DNA from: Saxidomus purpurata
Lineage: Eukaryota > Mollusca > Bivalvia > Venerida > Veneridae
Length of the DNA: 64,000 nucleotides
Assembly: GCA_022818135.1 (NCBI GenBank)
Contig: JAFMSR010000014.1
Location: forward strand, 43,152,924 to 43,216,923
Direction of reading: 5' to 3'
Positions 35,283 through 48,895 of this stretch are shown here, piece after piece. The notes under the pieces are model-generated. The model was not told the origin of the DNA. It made no database searches and saw nothing but the letters and a program-made list of their open reading frames with translations. The position numbers were made by a program, and so were the translations under genes. How positions within the stretch are numbered: position 1 is the stretch's first letter; every line of letters starts with the position of its first letter.

Positions 35283-35934
35283 AACACTACTAATTGTCTA
35301 GACTATATAGTGGTAAAACTACTAATTGCCTAGACTATATAGTGGTTAACACTACTAATTGTCTAGACTATATAGTGGTTAACACTACTAATTGTCTAGA
35401 CTATATAGTGGCTAACACTACTTATTGTGTAGACTATATAGTGGTTAATACTACTAATTGTTTAGACTATATAGTGGTTAACACTACTAATTGTCTAGAC
35501 TATATAGTGGTTAACACTACTAATTGTCTAGACTATATAGTGGTTAACACTACTTATTGTCTAGACTATATAGTGGTTAACACTACTAATTGTCTAGACT
35601 ATATAGTGGTTAACACTACTAAATGTCTAGACTATATAGTGGTTAACACTACTAATTGTCTAGACTATATAGTGGTTAACACTACTTATTGTCAAGACTA
35701 TATAGTGGTTAACACTAATAATTGTCTAGACTATATAGAGGTTAACACTACTAATTGTCTAGACTATATAGTGGTTAACACTACTAATTGTCTAGACTAT
35801 ATAGTGGTTAACACTAATAATTGTCTAGACTATATAGAGGTTAACACTACTAATTGTCTAGACTATATAGTGGTTAACACTAGTTATTGTCTAGACTATA
35901 TAGTAGTTAACACTACATATTGTCTAGACTCTAT
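35283..35934 (+). repeat. 33-bp minisatellite, about 19.5 units
   Basis: The unit holds CTAATTGTCTAGACTATATA then GTGGTTAACACTA, with three small palindromes (TCTAGA, CTATATAG, GTTAAC). Because 33 is a multiple of three, a 225-codon frame stays open from 35294 to 35971 and would encode an 11-residue repeat (NCLDYIVVNTT). No start context, signal or splice evidence supports translation. The variant pair AATAATTG...ATAGAGG recurs 99 bp apart, so a three-unit higher-order repeat is present. Confidence 0.95.
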
Positions 35935-38214
35935 AAATATGTATTGTAAAACTATTATGTTTGTTGGCTGATTTCTGGACCAATAATTATTGTTTTACAA
36001 AAATATTGTGAGTCATGAAGCGTCAACAAAATGCTTCTAAAGGGTATCAACCCTGCAATATGTCGGTATGACACTGATCGATTTAGCATCTTGTAGCAAA
36101 AACATTCATTGGAAAACATCCATATTTTTAATATCAGGTATCACAAAGTCGTTAAAGAACGACATCTGTCTGCTTCAATTAATTAATTCTGTACAATGTT
36201 TTACATCTCTACAGTGCTGTATGACTTCAAATAGATCGTGGGAAGGATAGGCCTCCTTAAGATCCAAGTCTTCGTTTTGTATCAACTGGTTGATGATGAG
36301 GAGCTACATTTATGCGAATCTTGACTTTTTGAAATATACTGACAGACCATTTTTACTATCTTATGGAAAACATCTGGTCTATATATTAGGTTATGATATC
36401 TTGCATACACTTTATACCTCAAAATTATAAAAAAAACATAGTGAGTAAGTTTGTTATGATTTGTACGGTTTAAATATGCGATTTATTACAGAAAGCCTCT
36501 TATTGATAAATTGTGGTAAAATGAGGCATTTCTCGCCATAGGTTCTTGTTTGAAATTGTATTTACTTTTCATTTTACGTTCATTGAGCACATATAATCTA
36601 TGGTTCGAAAATTATAATCTGCTGGATGTATGGAGTGCCTCTTTAAAGTCATTCAGTGTAGCATTCACCACCAGCAGTGAATGGCTGTAAGACATTCACA
36701 CGCTTTAGAACGTTCAATTCTATGATAAGCCTTAGCTAATGATGTAAACAGTGGAAATTGAAAAGCACATTTCTGATCAAAGAAGCTCGCTCTCAGTTGC
36801 ATTGAATTTTTTTTTTAAAACATGATAAATTTTCCATTCGTATTACGCAATATTGTAGTAAATAATATGAAAGTGGTTTCATTTGAAGCTAGACTGATAA
36901 ATCATAAATATAGGATTTATGTCATTTTGCCTGGTTAATAACTATTAGAGACTCCCATCAAACCAATTTTAAATTACCTTTAGAGGACCATGAACGCGGA
37001 AAGAGCATTTAGACGGGGACTTAAGATTTAAAATGAAAACAAATATTGCTCAAGGATATACTGTTAGTCTATAATCAGTCTGAATTAAAACAAAATCCAC
37101 ATTGCTGTCTAGTTTCTTTCTTATAAGAGAAAATGCACGAATTTAAGTACCCTAGACTAGTAGAAACGCGGAATATAGTTGAACGTACACTCTTTTAACA
37201 AATACAAGTATAATTGAACTTAGCGTAAGTATTTGATATTTTAAGTGTTAAACATTCAATGAGAGGCAAGTATATACATGTAAGGTTAGAACATAGAAGT
37301 CATCCACTGCAATGTATCGTAATGAATATTCTTTACAAAATGAAGGCTCTGCAAAACCACCATGCAGTTGCACAGACTATACACTATGCAGCAACTGTTT
37401 TTGCGACCAACGTTTGAGAACTGGATTAAAAGCATTTTTTTGTAAATTTGAATATGGTTTCCTTGCCTATTGAACATAGTTGAAAAATGACAAAAACATT
37501 TTCATGAATTTGATATGACAACTTTGTCTTTGCATGTACTTATAAAAGAAATGGTTGAGCATAACTTGTGTTCTTTTCATTTTCTAAACATATTTCATGT
37601 TTTAAGAAATGTTCTTGGCCGTACTTTTTCTGGTCATTTTGAGAAGTATTATAGCTTATAACGCTCGTCGCTCGGTCAGTCGTCGCGACTAATTATTTCA
37701 TATACTAGTGGCATAAGTCGATCGATGTTGACCCTAAATAATCTACGTGGGTTATTTAAGATGAGTAGCTGTGTAAAGAATATAAAAATATTCAGTTGTG
37801 ACCTAGTATTTTCAAGACCTTTTTATTCAAAGCAGCTTGAATATTAATTCCTTTTTGTCACGCAACTCTACAGAGAGTATTTCAAGCATCAGACTCTCTT
37901 TTCCTGCTTCCTTCCTCAAAGAAGAATGATTCTGTTAAGCAGGCAATGGCGTCAACACATGTGTATTTTAGAAATGTCATCATGTTTAAGGAGTACGCTG
38001 TTATTGGGTGTATTTCTGTTTTCCAAAATTTCAAACTTTACGTGCCTCTGGGAAGTTTTCTGTTGTAGTTTTACGGAGGCAAAGACATCAAATAACTAAC
38101 ATTTGGGAAAACGACTTACTTTCACTGAAAACTTGTAGGCAAAAATCGGCAAATTTATATCTTGCTCATTACTTTTCATATGAAGGTCATTTGGAGATAA
38201 AGGTTCATTATACT
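35935..38214. other. Mostly unassigned; MITE fragments
   Basis: Besides a MITE-A 3' part (36477-36646, listed separately), a MITE-B left-end fragment (GCTCGCTCTCAGTTGC) lies at about 36784-36830. No gene was recognised. Confidence 0.4.
36477..36646 (+). mobile_element. MITE-A, 5'-truncated copy
   Basis: It begins inside the element at GCGATTTATTACAGAAAGCC and continues through CATTTTACGTTCATTGAGCA to GGAGTGCCTCT and TTAA (36643-36646). Confidence 0.8.
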
Positions 38215-38529
38215 TTAAAGCTGCTCGCTCTCAGTTGCCGTTGAAAAAAATGACATTTTCAAAAATGACATACTATAAATACATATATATAAAACAAAAG
38301 GCTAGGCTCAACAATAGCAGTAAAAATCTAGGTAGGAATTTGATAATTTCGATTGAAATGCTGTTTTTTAACGGCACCGCGACACTATATATTTATATTG
38401 AAATTTCAAAAGCGTTACAGGAATTTATACTGGAGTCTTTTTATATGACTATATGTTCTAAAATATATTATTTTCATACAGTTTGAAGAACTTTATTTTT
38501 TACCAAAATCTGAGAGCGAGCAGCTTTAA
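38215..38529 (+). mobile_element. MITE-B, full-length reference copy
   Basis: TTAA at both ends (38215-38218, 38526-38529) flanks AGCTGCTCGCTCTCAG and its perfect inverse CTGAGAGCGAGCAGCT. Length is 315 bp. TTAA targets and terminal repeats fit a piggyBac-mobilised MITE. No transposase is present in the window. Confidence 0.9.
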
Positions 38530-38726
38530 GTTTTTTCACTATTTATTTCTCTTGTATGCCAGTAAAATCGCTTTAATTTGATAACGACTTTGAACTTAAC
38601 GACGCCATTTGTCAAAGAGTGAAACAAATGAATGCGCTGTTGTTTAGTGAACTGAGTTCGGCGTCAGTTACTCTCTTTTATAGAATTTTCTATTTGTCAA
38701 TATTATATTTGTAGAACTATTCGCGT

Positions 38727-39079
38727 GTATCTAATTGTTGTAGTACGTCCGGTGATCGTATCTAATTGTCTATAATGTCGTGATGCTTCTGGTGATCGTA
38801 TCTAATTGTCTATAATGTCGTGATGATTCTGGTGATCGTATCTAATTGTCTATAATGTCGTGATGCTTCTGGTGATCGTGTCTAATTGTCTATAATGTCG
38901 TGATGCTTCTGGTGATCGTATCTTATTGTCTATAATGTCGTGATACTTCTGGTGATCGTATCTAATTGTCTATAATGTCGTGATGATTCTGGTGATCGTA
39001 TCTAATTGTCTATAATGTCGTGATTATTCTGGTGATCGTATCTAATTGTCTACAATGTCGTCATGCTTCTGGTGATCGT
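38727..39079 (+). repeat. 40-bp minisatellite, about 8 full units plus one degenerate
   Basis: The unit reads GTATCTAATTGTCTATAATG then TCGTGATGCTTCTGGTGATC. The first unit is short and diverged. It shares CTAATTGTCTA with the 33-bp array 3 kb upstream. Confidence 0.95.
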
Positions 39080-42000
39080 CTGTCACAGAATTCTGGTTCA
39101 ATGGAGATTATTTCTATACAGATTTCCCCAAAATATTGATTATGTGGCTTCGTTGATTAAAATACTCGCTTATATATCTACAATCCCCGAAGTTAGGCAG
39201 TTGCGCAAATATGTGACTCCTCAATTTCAAACGCATATAAGGAAATACAAATTCCTTATTACAGTATCAGAAATGACTACTCGGCGAAGAAAATTATTAT
39301 TTTTAAATCAGTGACGCTTTATATTTTATAAAGTCTTATAACTAATATATATGAACAAAAGTGTCGCAGTAGATTAAATGGCGTATTATAAAGAATTTAT
39401 TATCATGTGTATGCGTTATCTTTTATATAAAAATATTAGAAAGTAGGTATATTGCGGTAAGACACTTACCTGGGTCAGACACAATGCAGTAATAGACAAG
39501 TGGTTTCCGTCAAACAACAGTTTTGAAATTGTTGAATTTAATGCATAGTGTGATGATTGTGAAAATCAACGGAATCGTATAAATACGCAATCTACATACT
39601 ATGTCTTTCTACATTTCTACACTAGAACTCCTGTTTCGATACTCAATACATTTAAACAAATAACTGTTATTATATCATAATCATTATAAAAGTTGAACCT
39701 TATCTCAAGTAAAGGCGACTAAAAAGTGATACAAACCTATAATTTAGATGTATACTGTGGACTATATGCAATTTGATTAAGTCTTAGACTAACTGAAAAC
39801 TATGGCATTGTCTTCCCATCTGAACTCTAGTCTGTCGTACACTAGGTATAAGATATACGATTATTCCCTGGCAAGCTGGCTGCATCGATTTCTGACCAAT
39901 AATTGCGGTTAGTAATTATAACTGTGACGACAATTATCTTCAATTTAAGGTATAACTCTGGGTTACGATGATCACAAAAAACTCTATGGCCAAGGAGTGT
40001 CTTATCACCATGGGGCATCTATGCTAAATATAGCTCTGTGGTACATAAAATGTCTCTTGGCCTGGCATAGTTATAACCGCTTACATCGTATTAGGTTATG
40101 CCGTTGACGGCATCACCAAGTATAGTGGCGAGTTTCTTTTATGTTCCTGGTCAGTCATAAAACATGCATCTTCCGAGCGCTTATTAAACTTTATCTATCA
40201 AAGCTTCTATATTACATCTAGCTTTACATGCCATTCACGAGTTTAAATTTACTGTGCAGGTCAGAAAATCTGTTCTACAGAAATGTATATGTACGAATAC
40301 GATTTTGTAGTTGTACACGTCTATTATTCAGTTTGCATTTTGTTTTATTACGCTAGTATTGACAGATATTACAGATGCTGACTGGCAGACAGCCACGTGA
40401 CTAGCAGTATTGCGGGGGTTAATTCATTGATAAAATGGAACTGTCTGTATAAAACTATATAAAACAACCAGTGGCAACATTTTCTAATCTATGACATGAT
40501 CCTGTATACATGTCCGTCAGTTTGTCTGTACGTTTTGGCATAAGGTCAGTGGTCCGGTTACAGTATGTTCGGCTTTAATCTTCATTTTATCATGAGAATG
40601 GATTATTCTCTCAGCATTCATTTTTCTCATCAAATAGAAAAAGAATCTGCATTCAAGCTAAAGAAATGGTGTGAATGCCAAACACGTTTTTGTTCTCTAG
40701 TGATATAATTCCCCGTTGCTTCCTTCTGTACTATGTTTCTTTGCAAGTTTCGTTTACAAAACATTTGCAATTAAAAAAACGAAAGAAATTGAAGGATCGC
40801 GTTTTAAACATGATTTTCTCCATGATTGTTTAAATGTTGCCAAGTATAGCATTCTGCTCGTTTATTCAAAACTTATCAGAATTGGAAACAGTCTGACTCG
40901 TGGCTCATTGGTCGAACGTGACTATAAACTGTCTAATGATGAGGATGATGGTGCCAAAATATTTGCCTTTGCCTTGGATCGAACATATTTTTCGCAATTA
41001 TATTACTCTAACATGACTCAATCCATCTCACAGCTGAACAATGATCATATGTGTTGTTATTAATGCAATAAATAACGTTAAGACGCGCGAATCCGGAAGA
41101 TAACACTCCCCCCATCTCTGTATACAGTAATATATGGAAATTGTCCAATGCTCACCTATTGCACAATCTTGGTAGATGGTCACACAAGAGCCATTCCTAA
41201 ATATTTAAGTTCCAAATCTGACCCACGGTGCAGAAAAATTATTTAATATATTTCGCCAAAAGAATATTCTTTCGCGTAATACTGGTATATGTTGAAGAGG
41301 AATAGAGCAACACCCTGCCAACTTACGATCGACATATAAAAGGAATTATTGAGCATCGTGTAATTAAAGATATAAAATGAACCAGTGAGCAACGTGTATT
41401 TAAAACATGTAAAATAAACCATTTAGCAACGTGTAATTAATGAAATAGCACTGCATAAACAAGTTGGCGTTATTGACTTAATCGTGCCCTAACTGTACTC
41501 GTTTGCTCTTGTTTAACGTAGCATAAATGCCAGTTAATAACGTCATTTGAGAGGACCACGAGGACCTCCCTGCAGTGCTGGATTTAATGCATGGTTATTT
41601 ATTTTATTCAACTATTTTAGCGTAAATTGTGGCGAATTAGTTTGGTTTTAATGCAGCTGCAAAAATTCAAGTCGTAAAATCCATCAAAATGTGGTTATTT
41701 AAGACAAGACAGATGGTGCGTGGAATTTTTTTAAACTGTTTACAAGTAATTAATGCAAACGCAAAATTGGAAGAAAATGTAATAATTGCTATAAATCACG
41801 AAAATCATACACAAAACTAGTAATACAATCCTTTTGCATTGTTAGAACAATTGAAACTACAATGCTTCTCCCATCACTGAAAAGGGTAACAAAACCTGTA
41901 TGATTAACTCATCCCACTACTTTATATAATTTTGTTACTTTTAGATATTGTTTAAAAAAAAAAGAAAAATAATTGCAAAATTCACAACGAAAGGAATTTC

Positions 42001-42868
42001 CATCAACCTATATGTTTTGAAATTTGAACATAGAGAATTTGACATGTTTCTGAACGTCTTACTCGACGAAGATATCGTACCTATTCAAGAAAGATTTTAT
42101 TATATTATATGCTTTATATGCTCCAAATATGTCAAATCATTTCTTTTTGTGATATATTGTAAAAACTTTACGAATGCAACCAGATAAGTTGGAGGACCAT
42201 CTTTTTTTCGAAATACAACAACAAAACAAGAAAATATTTGCTACAATGAATACTAGCATACTGTTTTGTACCTAGAGTTAATCAATACAAACATTTTGAC
42301 CAATTTGGTGTCATTGATATCAAGATAATTGGGTGTCCAATGTGGCCTCTAGAGTGTTCACAAGTGTTTTTCTATGATTTGACCTGGTGTTCTAGTTTCT
42401 GACAATATCTTTGCCGACATTTTGCGTATGTTGAATACTGGTAATCAAGACCTCTAAAACAGTAAACTACAGCAAGCATTAGAAGAACCAACATACGTAA
42501 ATCACATATAAATGACAATTTAATGTGAGACTAATTTAGGGATAAGGTTAGCTCTGTGTCGTCAATGTCATAAAACTGTAAGAACCGGCAGACAATTTTG
42601 CCTAAAATTACTAGTTAATTTCCTGTTTGCTCAAATTACACGATATTGCGTGCGAAATGACAATATCTAAGCGTGTCTCAACATTTTAGAGATTTCTTAT
42701 CTGGGGTATTTGACCTAAGTAATGTGAGAATGCTTTGCCCATGTTTAGCATGGAACTAATACCGCTGAATGAACCTAAAATTCAAAACAAATTAAGCGTT
42801 GGACTTTTCTCAGTGCTTGCAAATAACATAAAACTTTGGCAGTAAAGGCAAAACAAGGATCTGTATAA
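39080..42868. other. Unassigned; one ORF at the chance limit
   Basis: A 115-codon plus-strand frame at 40716-41063 is the longest non-repeat, non-GPCR frame in the window, but others of 99-108 codons exist, so it is near the chance limit. It has no recognised domain. A zeta-type core fragment (GTGGCCTCTAGAGTGTTCAC, GATTTGACCTGGTG) lies at 42285-42420. Confidence 0.35.
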
Positions 42869-43514
42869 ACAAGGGCCGTACGTTGCAAGATATTAAGTCA
42901 AGAGTTATCTAACTTAATTGTTTGATATCCCTGAATACTACAACTTTCAAAGTAATATCTCAAATGGGAAATCAGCAAATGGACAAGTTTAACTGAGTTT
43001 CTAAGTCAAAAAGGGCCATAATTCAAATTAAATTCTTGATAGAGTTATCTTCTTGACTATATTTGGGTATCATGATGGTAAACATGTATTCCAACGTTTT
43101 AAGTAATATCTCAAACGGTTAAGTCAAAAAGTGGACTGGTACGAAAAACTCAACCAAGATTCTAAGTCGATAAACGGCATTAAATAAAAACAAAAGCCTT
43201 GATAGAGTCACCTTTTCTTGCAAACAGATGGGGTCATGATGCAAACAAGTATTCCAAGTTTCACAGCAATATCCCAAATGATTAAGTTAAAAAGTGGATT
43301 TTACCCAGACAGATTCAATGTATTTTCTAAATCGAAAAAGGGCCATAATTCTGACAAAATCTCACACATTTATGTACTGTTTTCTGTTGAAGGAGGTCAA
43401 TTTCGTAAGTTTCAAAGCGATATCTCTAACGGTTTTGAAATAGAGTGGGGTGGTACAAGGTGTGACGCCGACGTAAGTAGAGTATCTCCCCTTTTCTTCT
43501 AAAAGTCGATCTAA
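42869..43514 (+). mobile_element. Decayed Helitron-like element, family epsilon
   Basis: The 5' end ACAAGGGCCGTACG resembles the alpha 5' end with a lost hairpin. The core has about three units near 160 bp (AAAAGGGCCATAATTC, TATTCCAA, GTAATATCTCAAA). Near the end are GACGCCGACGTAAGTAGAG and GTCGATCTAA. Confidence 0.6.
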
Positions 43515-43655
43515 AAACGTGACGCATTTTGTTGAAAGATGTAAAATTACATTTCAAATGACATCTCTTAATGCTTGACGATTGTAATCATAATTTAAAA
43601 TGTTTTTAAGATAAACTGACAATTTCTATTTTTAAAAATTTCGGAACTGGAAGAA

Positions 43656-43705
43656 AGTCATATTGAAGGACTGGAAGAAAGTCATATTGAAGGACAAACA
43701 CCAAA
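43656..43705 (+). repeat. Exact 25-bp tandem duplication
   Basis: ACTGGAAGAAAGTCATATTG plus AAGG occurs twice in a row without a mismatch, pointing to a recent event. Confidence 0.9.
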
Positions 43706-45390
43706 TGAGTCCCTATTTCTAGTGTAAATACAGCGTCTAATATACTTATTTTATCAGTTCCAATATTTATTCATTGTGAATAGTGTATCGTTAATCACAA
43801 TGACCCGGTATTTCTTGGACATTCATGTCACGCAGTGGATATTCTTGTAAACAAAAGCACGTGACGTTAACCACACTTTTAACTTCTTTTACTGCAGAAA
43901 TTACGCCTGATTCTGTCATTGACAAAACTATTTGATCTCTTTAGCCTTCCGGCTTCAGTAAATGTCACAATCCTCAGGTTCATAGATTAAGATATTCACC
44001 TCATCATCAGTCAATATTTGTATAACATGTCGAGTAAGTCTCAAAGATCTGTAGAACAGAAATCGCAGGGTCCGTCGGTAACCGTTTGTTTCCCTATCAA
44101 CTGGAAGGATATTCTAGTATTGTCGGCACTGAATGCAGTAACAATATCATGAGTATTTATATACGAATACAATTTGCTGATCCGGTCGTCGTTTTGGCTG
44201 TTGTTTGTCAGACGGCGTTTTAAATATTTATCAGATTATAAATCATTTATTTAAAGTTTCTGGGTACATACTGTATTCAGATAGTACACCGTCAGGTGGC
44301 AGTTATGATGAATATTATAGGTGACATAAACGAAAAAGGTTAGGGCACTAACAGTAAAAATAAAGCATCTAAATCATGAAGTCGTTAGTAGGGAAAGGAG
44401 AAAGTATGCTGTAATGGATGATGTGACAATAGATGATCTCAGTATAAGATATCTTACAGTGCAGAAGTACTTAATCTACAACTGAAAATCTCGTTCGTAT
44501 TCCCCTATACAAAGCTAATTATTACGTGTTAAAGAACATTTGCAATAAAGAGGACATTTCTTTTTCAAATCTTATCAATGCATATTTAATTGAAATAGAC
44601 TCATCAGACAAAAAGGATTTGAAACAAACAAATTCACCAAAGAAACGAAATCTAATAACGTCAGTAATAACAATATGGTTAACATTGAATGTTCCTGGAA
44701 TACACATTTTAATGTGTATTTGAAATGTCTAGAGCGTATGACCAAAAACAAATTCAAAATTATTCTTATTACAAATTGTTTTGAGGTTATTAAAATTGAT
44801 TCCAGATTTAGGGTATTAATATAGTATTGATAAAATAACTTTTGCGCAACGATATAATGTTATGTTTGATATCCATCTTCTTGAAGCATGTGAAAAATAG
44901 TTCCAAATGTTCTCATCATTTCATGTCTAAGGCTGATCTGTCTCAGATGAATAATTATTCATTGAGATAATACGTGTATTAATGACTTTCTGCAAATCGG
45001 AGACAAGACCGGGCATTCTGAAAACAACACTAGAAACTGCTAATTACTCGTTGCAATTAGATGCCACTAGCGAAGTGGCGCAATTCACAATTAAGTTGTT
45101 CCCACAAACAATTATCAGCAAGATACACGGGAAAGGATAAAGTGGTGTTTTGTAAACAGCTACTGCATGTAAATAGACGCGGGAGAATAACTTTTTGTGT
45201 TAAAATGAAATGCATTTTTCAGATCTTGGAAAATTCAAATTAAATACACTAGTCATTTTGTATGATGGAGGTGTAAGGTGATAATTGTTTCAGATTTTCG
45301 GAAAAGGTATCAATTTGGCATACAAAATTAACAGTAGGAGGGAATCCGGTCACCAGAGACACCCAGCGGCAGATCTTTACACAAAGGGCT
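43706..45390. other. Unassigned sequence
   Basis: No repeat was recognised. A 41-codon ORF at 44027-44152 starts ATG with A at -3 and has codon-like text, and a donor-like GTAAGT lies 4 bases after the ATG. This is too little to call a gene. Confidence 0.35.
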
Positions 45391-46222
45391 ATTTATACCC
45401 CCCAAACAAAAAGTTTTAGGGGGGTATACTGGATTCAGCTTGTCTGTCCGTCTGTCTGTCCGTTCGTCTGTAGACGGAATCTTGTGGACACTAGATCTCC
45501 AATACCCCTGGTCAGAATTTAATGATACTTCACACAAGTGATAAGTACAATGTCTAGTTGTGCATGGTCCATGTTTCGGGTCTCTAGGTCAAAGGTCAAG
45601 GTCACAGGGGCTCGGGATAGTAAAATCTTGTGGACGCTAATTCTACAAAACCCTTGGTCAGAATTTGATGATACTTCACACAAGTGATAAATGCAATGCT
45701 TAGTTGTGCATGGTCTATGTTTCGGGTCTCTATGTCAAAGTCACAGGGGCTCGAGATGGTAAAATCTTGTGGACGCTAAATCTCAAAAAACCCTGGTCAG
45801 AATTAAGTGATACTTCACAGAAGTGATAAGTGCAATGTCTAGTTGTGCATGGTCGATGTTTCGGGTTACTAGGTTAAAGGTCAAGGTCACAGGGGCTCGA
45901 GATGGTAAAATCTTGTGGACACGAAATTTCCAAAACCCCTGGTCAGAATTTAATTATACTTCATAGAAGTGATAAGCACCATGCCTAGTTGTGCATGGTC
46001 CATGTTTCGGGTCACTAAATCAAAGGTCACAGGGGCTTGAGATAGTAAAATCTTGTGCACTTCTAATCTCCAAAACCGCTGGTCAGAATTTAATTATACT
46101 TCACAGAAGCCTTAAGTTGTGCAGGTCCAATAATCAAAGCATCAAATATTACATAAATTTTAAATACTGTGTCAGTGGGGTGTTCGGGGGGTATTCATCA
46201 CCTTCAGTGATAGTTCTAGTTT
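45391..46222 (-). mobile_element. Helitron-like element, family delta
   Basis: On the minus strand it starts AACTAGAACT with the hairpin ATCACTGAAGGTGAT and then ATACCCCCC. The other end has CCCCCCTAAAACTTTTTG paired with GGGGGGTAT. The core has about five units of roughly 142 bp; AAAATCTTGTGGA recurs at about 45622, 45761, 45907 and 46047. Units hold AGGTCAAAGGTCAAGGTCAC. A GTCTGTCCGTCTGTCTGTCC microsatellite starts near 45439. The terminal CTAA seen in alpha and beta is not clear here. Confidence 0.68.
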
Positions 46223-47978
46223 GTAGCTGTCTTAGTTACATCCCTTTATTGTTAATCTTTAGCGTGAAATTATCTATATCATCTTGATTGTTAAAGTATA
46301 TAAAATCTTTGATATATTTATGTGAAAAGTACATGTTAAATTTCAGTTACGAACAAGAGTTTAGCTATTGGTTATATTAAAAAAGTATTAATTTGGTAAA
46401 TATTTTGTCAAAGGTGGTGTTGAAATTTTAAAAATGCTTCTTTTTCCGAAAAGGTTTGTTAGGATTTCATTTTGTTTGGCACAAATAATCAACTATATAT
46501 TATGCAACAACGGAACATTTATAACTGCTTTTGTTTACAGGAATGAGTCCCTTAAGGGGATGTAGTGCTTTTCTTACATTATTATTTTATATTCTTGTCT
46601 GAAAGTAGTACTTATTTAATTTAAGTAACAACTATTAAGTTCTTCATGACTGTAAGTTGGGGAAAAAAGTCACCTCAGAGATGAGGCCCCAGTGGGGTGT
46701 TGAAATTTTAAAAAGCAGACAGACCAATGCACTTTCTGGTTGTTGTTTCTCACCTTTTAGCTTCATTTGGTGGGGGATATAAATTCACTGAATTTGCTTG
46801 TAAATTTTTACACTCGTTTATCTAGTATAAAGATAAGCGGGTTTAGGACCACTTTCAGGACTATAGCAATTTAAGACGATTTTGTCTGAGTTTAAACTTG
46901 AAATATTTCTACTTTTGACAGTTTTTGCTTAATGAGATGAAATAAATTAGTGGCACAAATAATCAATGGCACACGTCCCCGAAGTTCGTTTTAAATCGCG
47001 TACGTCGTATGTCTCGACAGAAATACAAATCTTATATTATGCTTTTGATTACTCTTATTTTGCAACGAGAGAAGAAGAGTGGTAATCCCATATGCAATTC
47101 TTTTAAAACTGTCTGCAAAAATAATGTCTGTTTACTTTAGACAAAATTGCCATCATTAAACAAGAAGCATATTATATTTTCTGCCAATGACAATTAATGC
47201 ATATTTGCTCACGACTGTTTCACTTGCATGCAACTGCAAAAGAAGTGCCATCTAAGATATTGTAGTATAAAATTTGCTATAAAACCGGACAAAGCAAGTA
47301 ACTTCTGCCACGCTGCAGGTTCAAGTCGACACAAATAGACACATTTAATAGGCTGATCCAAACATTGTAACATGTAGAATTAAAACAAATGCTCACTGTT
47401 TTGTTATATATACGATAAGACGACATGTCATGACAAACACCAGAGTGAGTATCTAAATCTAAGATTTTATAAGGCAAAATTAGACAAAGATTAAAACATA
47501 ACCACACGTATTTCGGCTGAATAAGCTGGCTTTTGACCTACCTTTTGGACAAATCAATTGTTACGAATGGAAGCGCGGTGAATGGAATTTATATACGACC
47601 CTCTTCTCAAATTAGACTGCCATTTACGGTTTAGGTGTATACAGTATCCGCCTGTTTTATGAATGAATACCTTGCTGTGTACGATATTCTTGAAAAAGAC
47701 TCTGTCAAAGGCTGCAGGTGCAGATTCGAATATCTGGCTATAGGGTATCTCATTTGGCTCGAATTTCATGTAAGATTTTGAAAATTAACTGAAAATAAGT
47801 CGACACAATTGTTTGCTTCGATGCCATGGTGTGTCTAATACAATCAAACCATACAAGTCAAAATCTTCACACCCAGGTTTTATACAGAAAAATAGGAATG
47901 TAATTTTGTCATACGAAGGGAGATCACAGTAAGTATGGTCACATATTATGTTTGTCATGTTATATTCGACTTGGTGCT
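46223..47978. other. Unassigned sequence
   Basis: A 17-bp direct repeat (GGCACAAATAATCAA) occurs near 46479 and 46953. No gene or known element was recognised. Confidence 0.4.
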
Positions 47979-48046
47979 ATGGGGCTCGTGTTGGGGAGGC
48001 TGCGTTTTTGGTATGTGGCATTCCCTGTTTGATATTATTTTTGTTT
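47979..48046 (-). repeat. Interspersed repeat R, fragment
   Basis: Minus-strand text AATATCAAACAGGGAATGCC and AAAAACGCAGCCTCCCCAA matches the start of the copy at 48637-48895. Confidence 0.8.
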
Positions 48047-48636
48047 TTTTGAAATAACGTGTGTCAATGAATGGTATTCGGGGCATCTGGAATCATTTGA
48101 TAACAAAAGTCCGCCCATTGTTTATGTTAAAACCACCGTGGATACCTGAAGAGGCAAGTTAAAACATTTTGCCGTACTTTCGTATCGGGAAAGGTTTCTT
48201 CCATAAGCATGGCTATGTAATTTCTCATTACATTTTCATTGCAGTTGGTTACGATTATCATTCCGCTCTGATAATAGACAAAATGGTTTGAACGATCCAA
48301 ATCTGATTGATCATTATAGCGAGGAAGCGATTATGATTAATGTTTTTATTTCCTGTATTAGTCTAAAGACTCGTACAGAATGCCATCTTTTCCTATTAAA
48401 ATTATATATCAAGCATTGGGGACATTTGGTGGAGTTCATTAAAGAGATTACTAGTTGAAAAACAAAAATGCTCAGGGGATGGAAGCTCGAATAATTAGAG
48501 AAGTTATAGAATATGTCATCAGCTCTGTTACCGTTTGAGTCAATACGTTCCTTCCTAAAAGAGGCATACCCTCAAACGGGATGCATATTGAAAAGACTTA
48601 AAAATTATGTGTAATATATTAATAGAAGGAATTGCA

Positions 48637-48895
48637 AAACCTGTAAAGGTACAAAAAAACAAAAATAATATCAAACAGGGAATGCCACGTACCAAAAACG
48701 CAGCCTCCCCAAAACGAGCCCCACAGCACCCAGAAGTGCACACCACCAACACACACACACACACACACATACACTACCAACACACACAAGCATACAAAGC
48801 AAACACACGAGGACAAAACGAACAATTAAAGGAACACAGTGGGGCACCGCCTTGGAACGGTCAGTGGCAAAAACACCACTGGGGAGCTTATAACT
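48637..48895 (+). repeat. Interspersed repeat R, best copy
   Basis: Order: AATATCAAACAGGGAATGCC, AACGCAGCCTCCCC, a (CA)n tract at about 48748-48775, GGACAAAACGAACAATTAAA, GGGGCACCGCCTTGGAAC and CACCACTGGGGAGCTTA. It ends where MITE-A text begins. Frames across the (CA)n on either strand are artefacts. Confidence 0.8.

Noticed and set aside
35294..35971. 225-codon ORF as a repeat protein gene
   Set aside because: It lies wholly on a 33-bp minisatellite whose period keeps any frame open. No start, signal or splice support.
35283..39079. CRISPR array
   Set aside because: Regular repeats here are head-to-tail without unique spacers, and the DNA is animal.
40716..41063. 115-codon ORF as a gene
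   Set aside because: Length is close to the chance maximum of this window (several at 99-108), with no domain, splice or promoter evidence.
44027..44152. 41-codon ORF as a gene
   Set aside because: Good start context but too short, with no further exon or signal. Kept only as a note.
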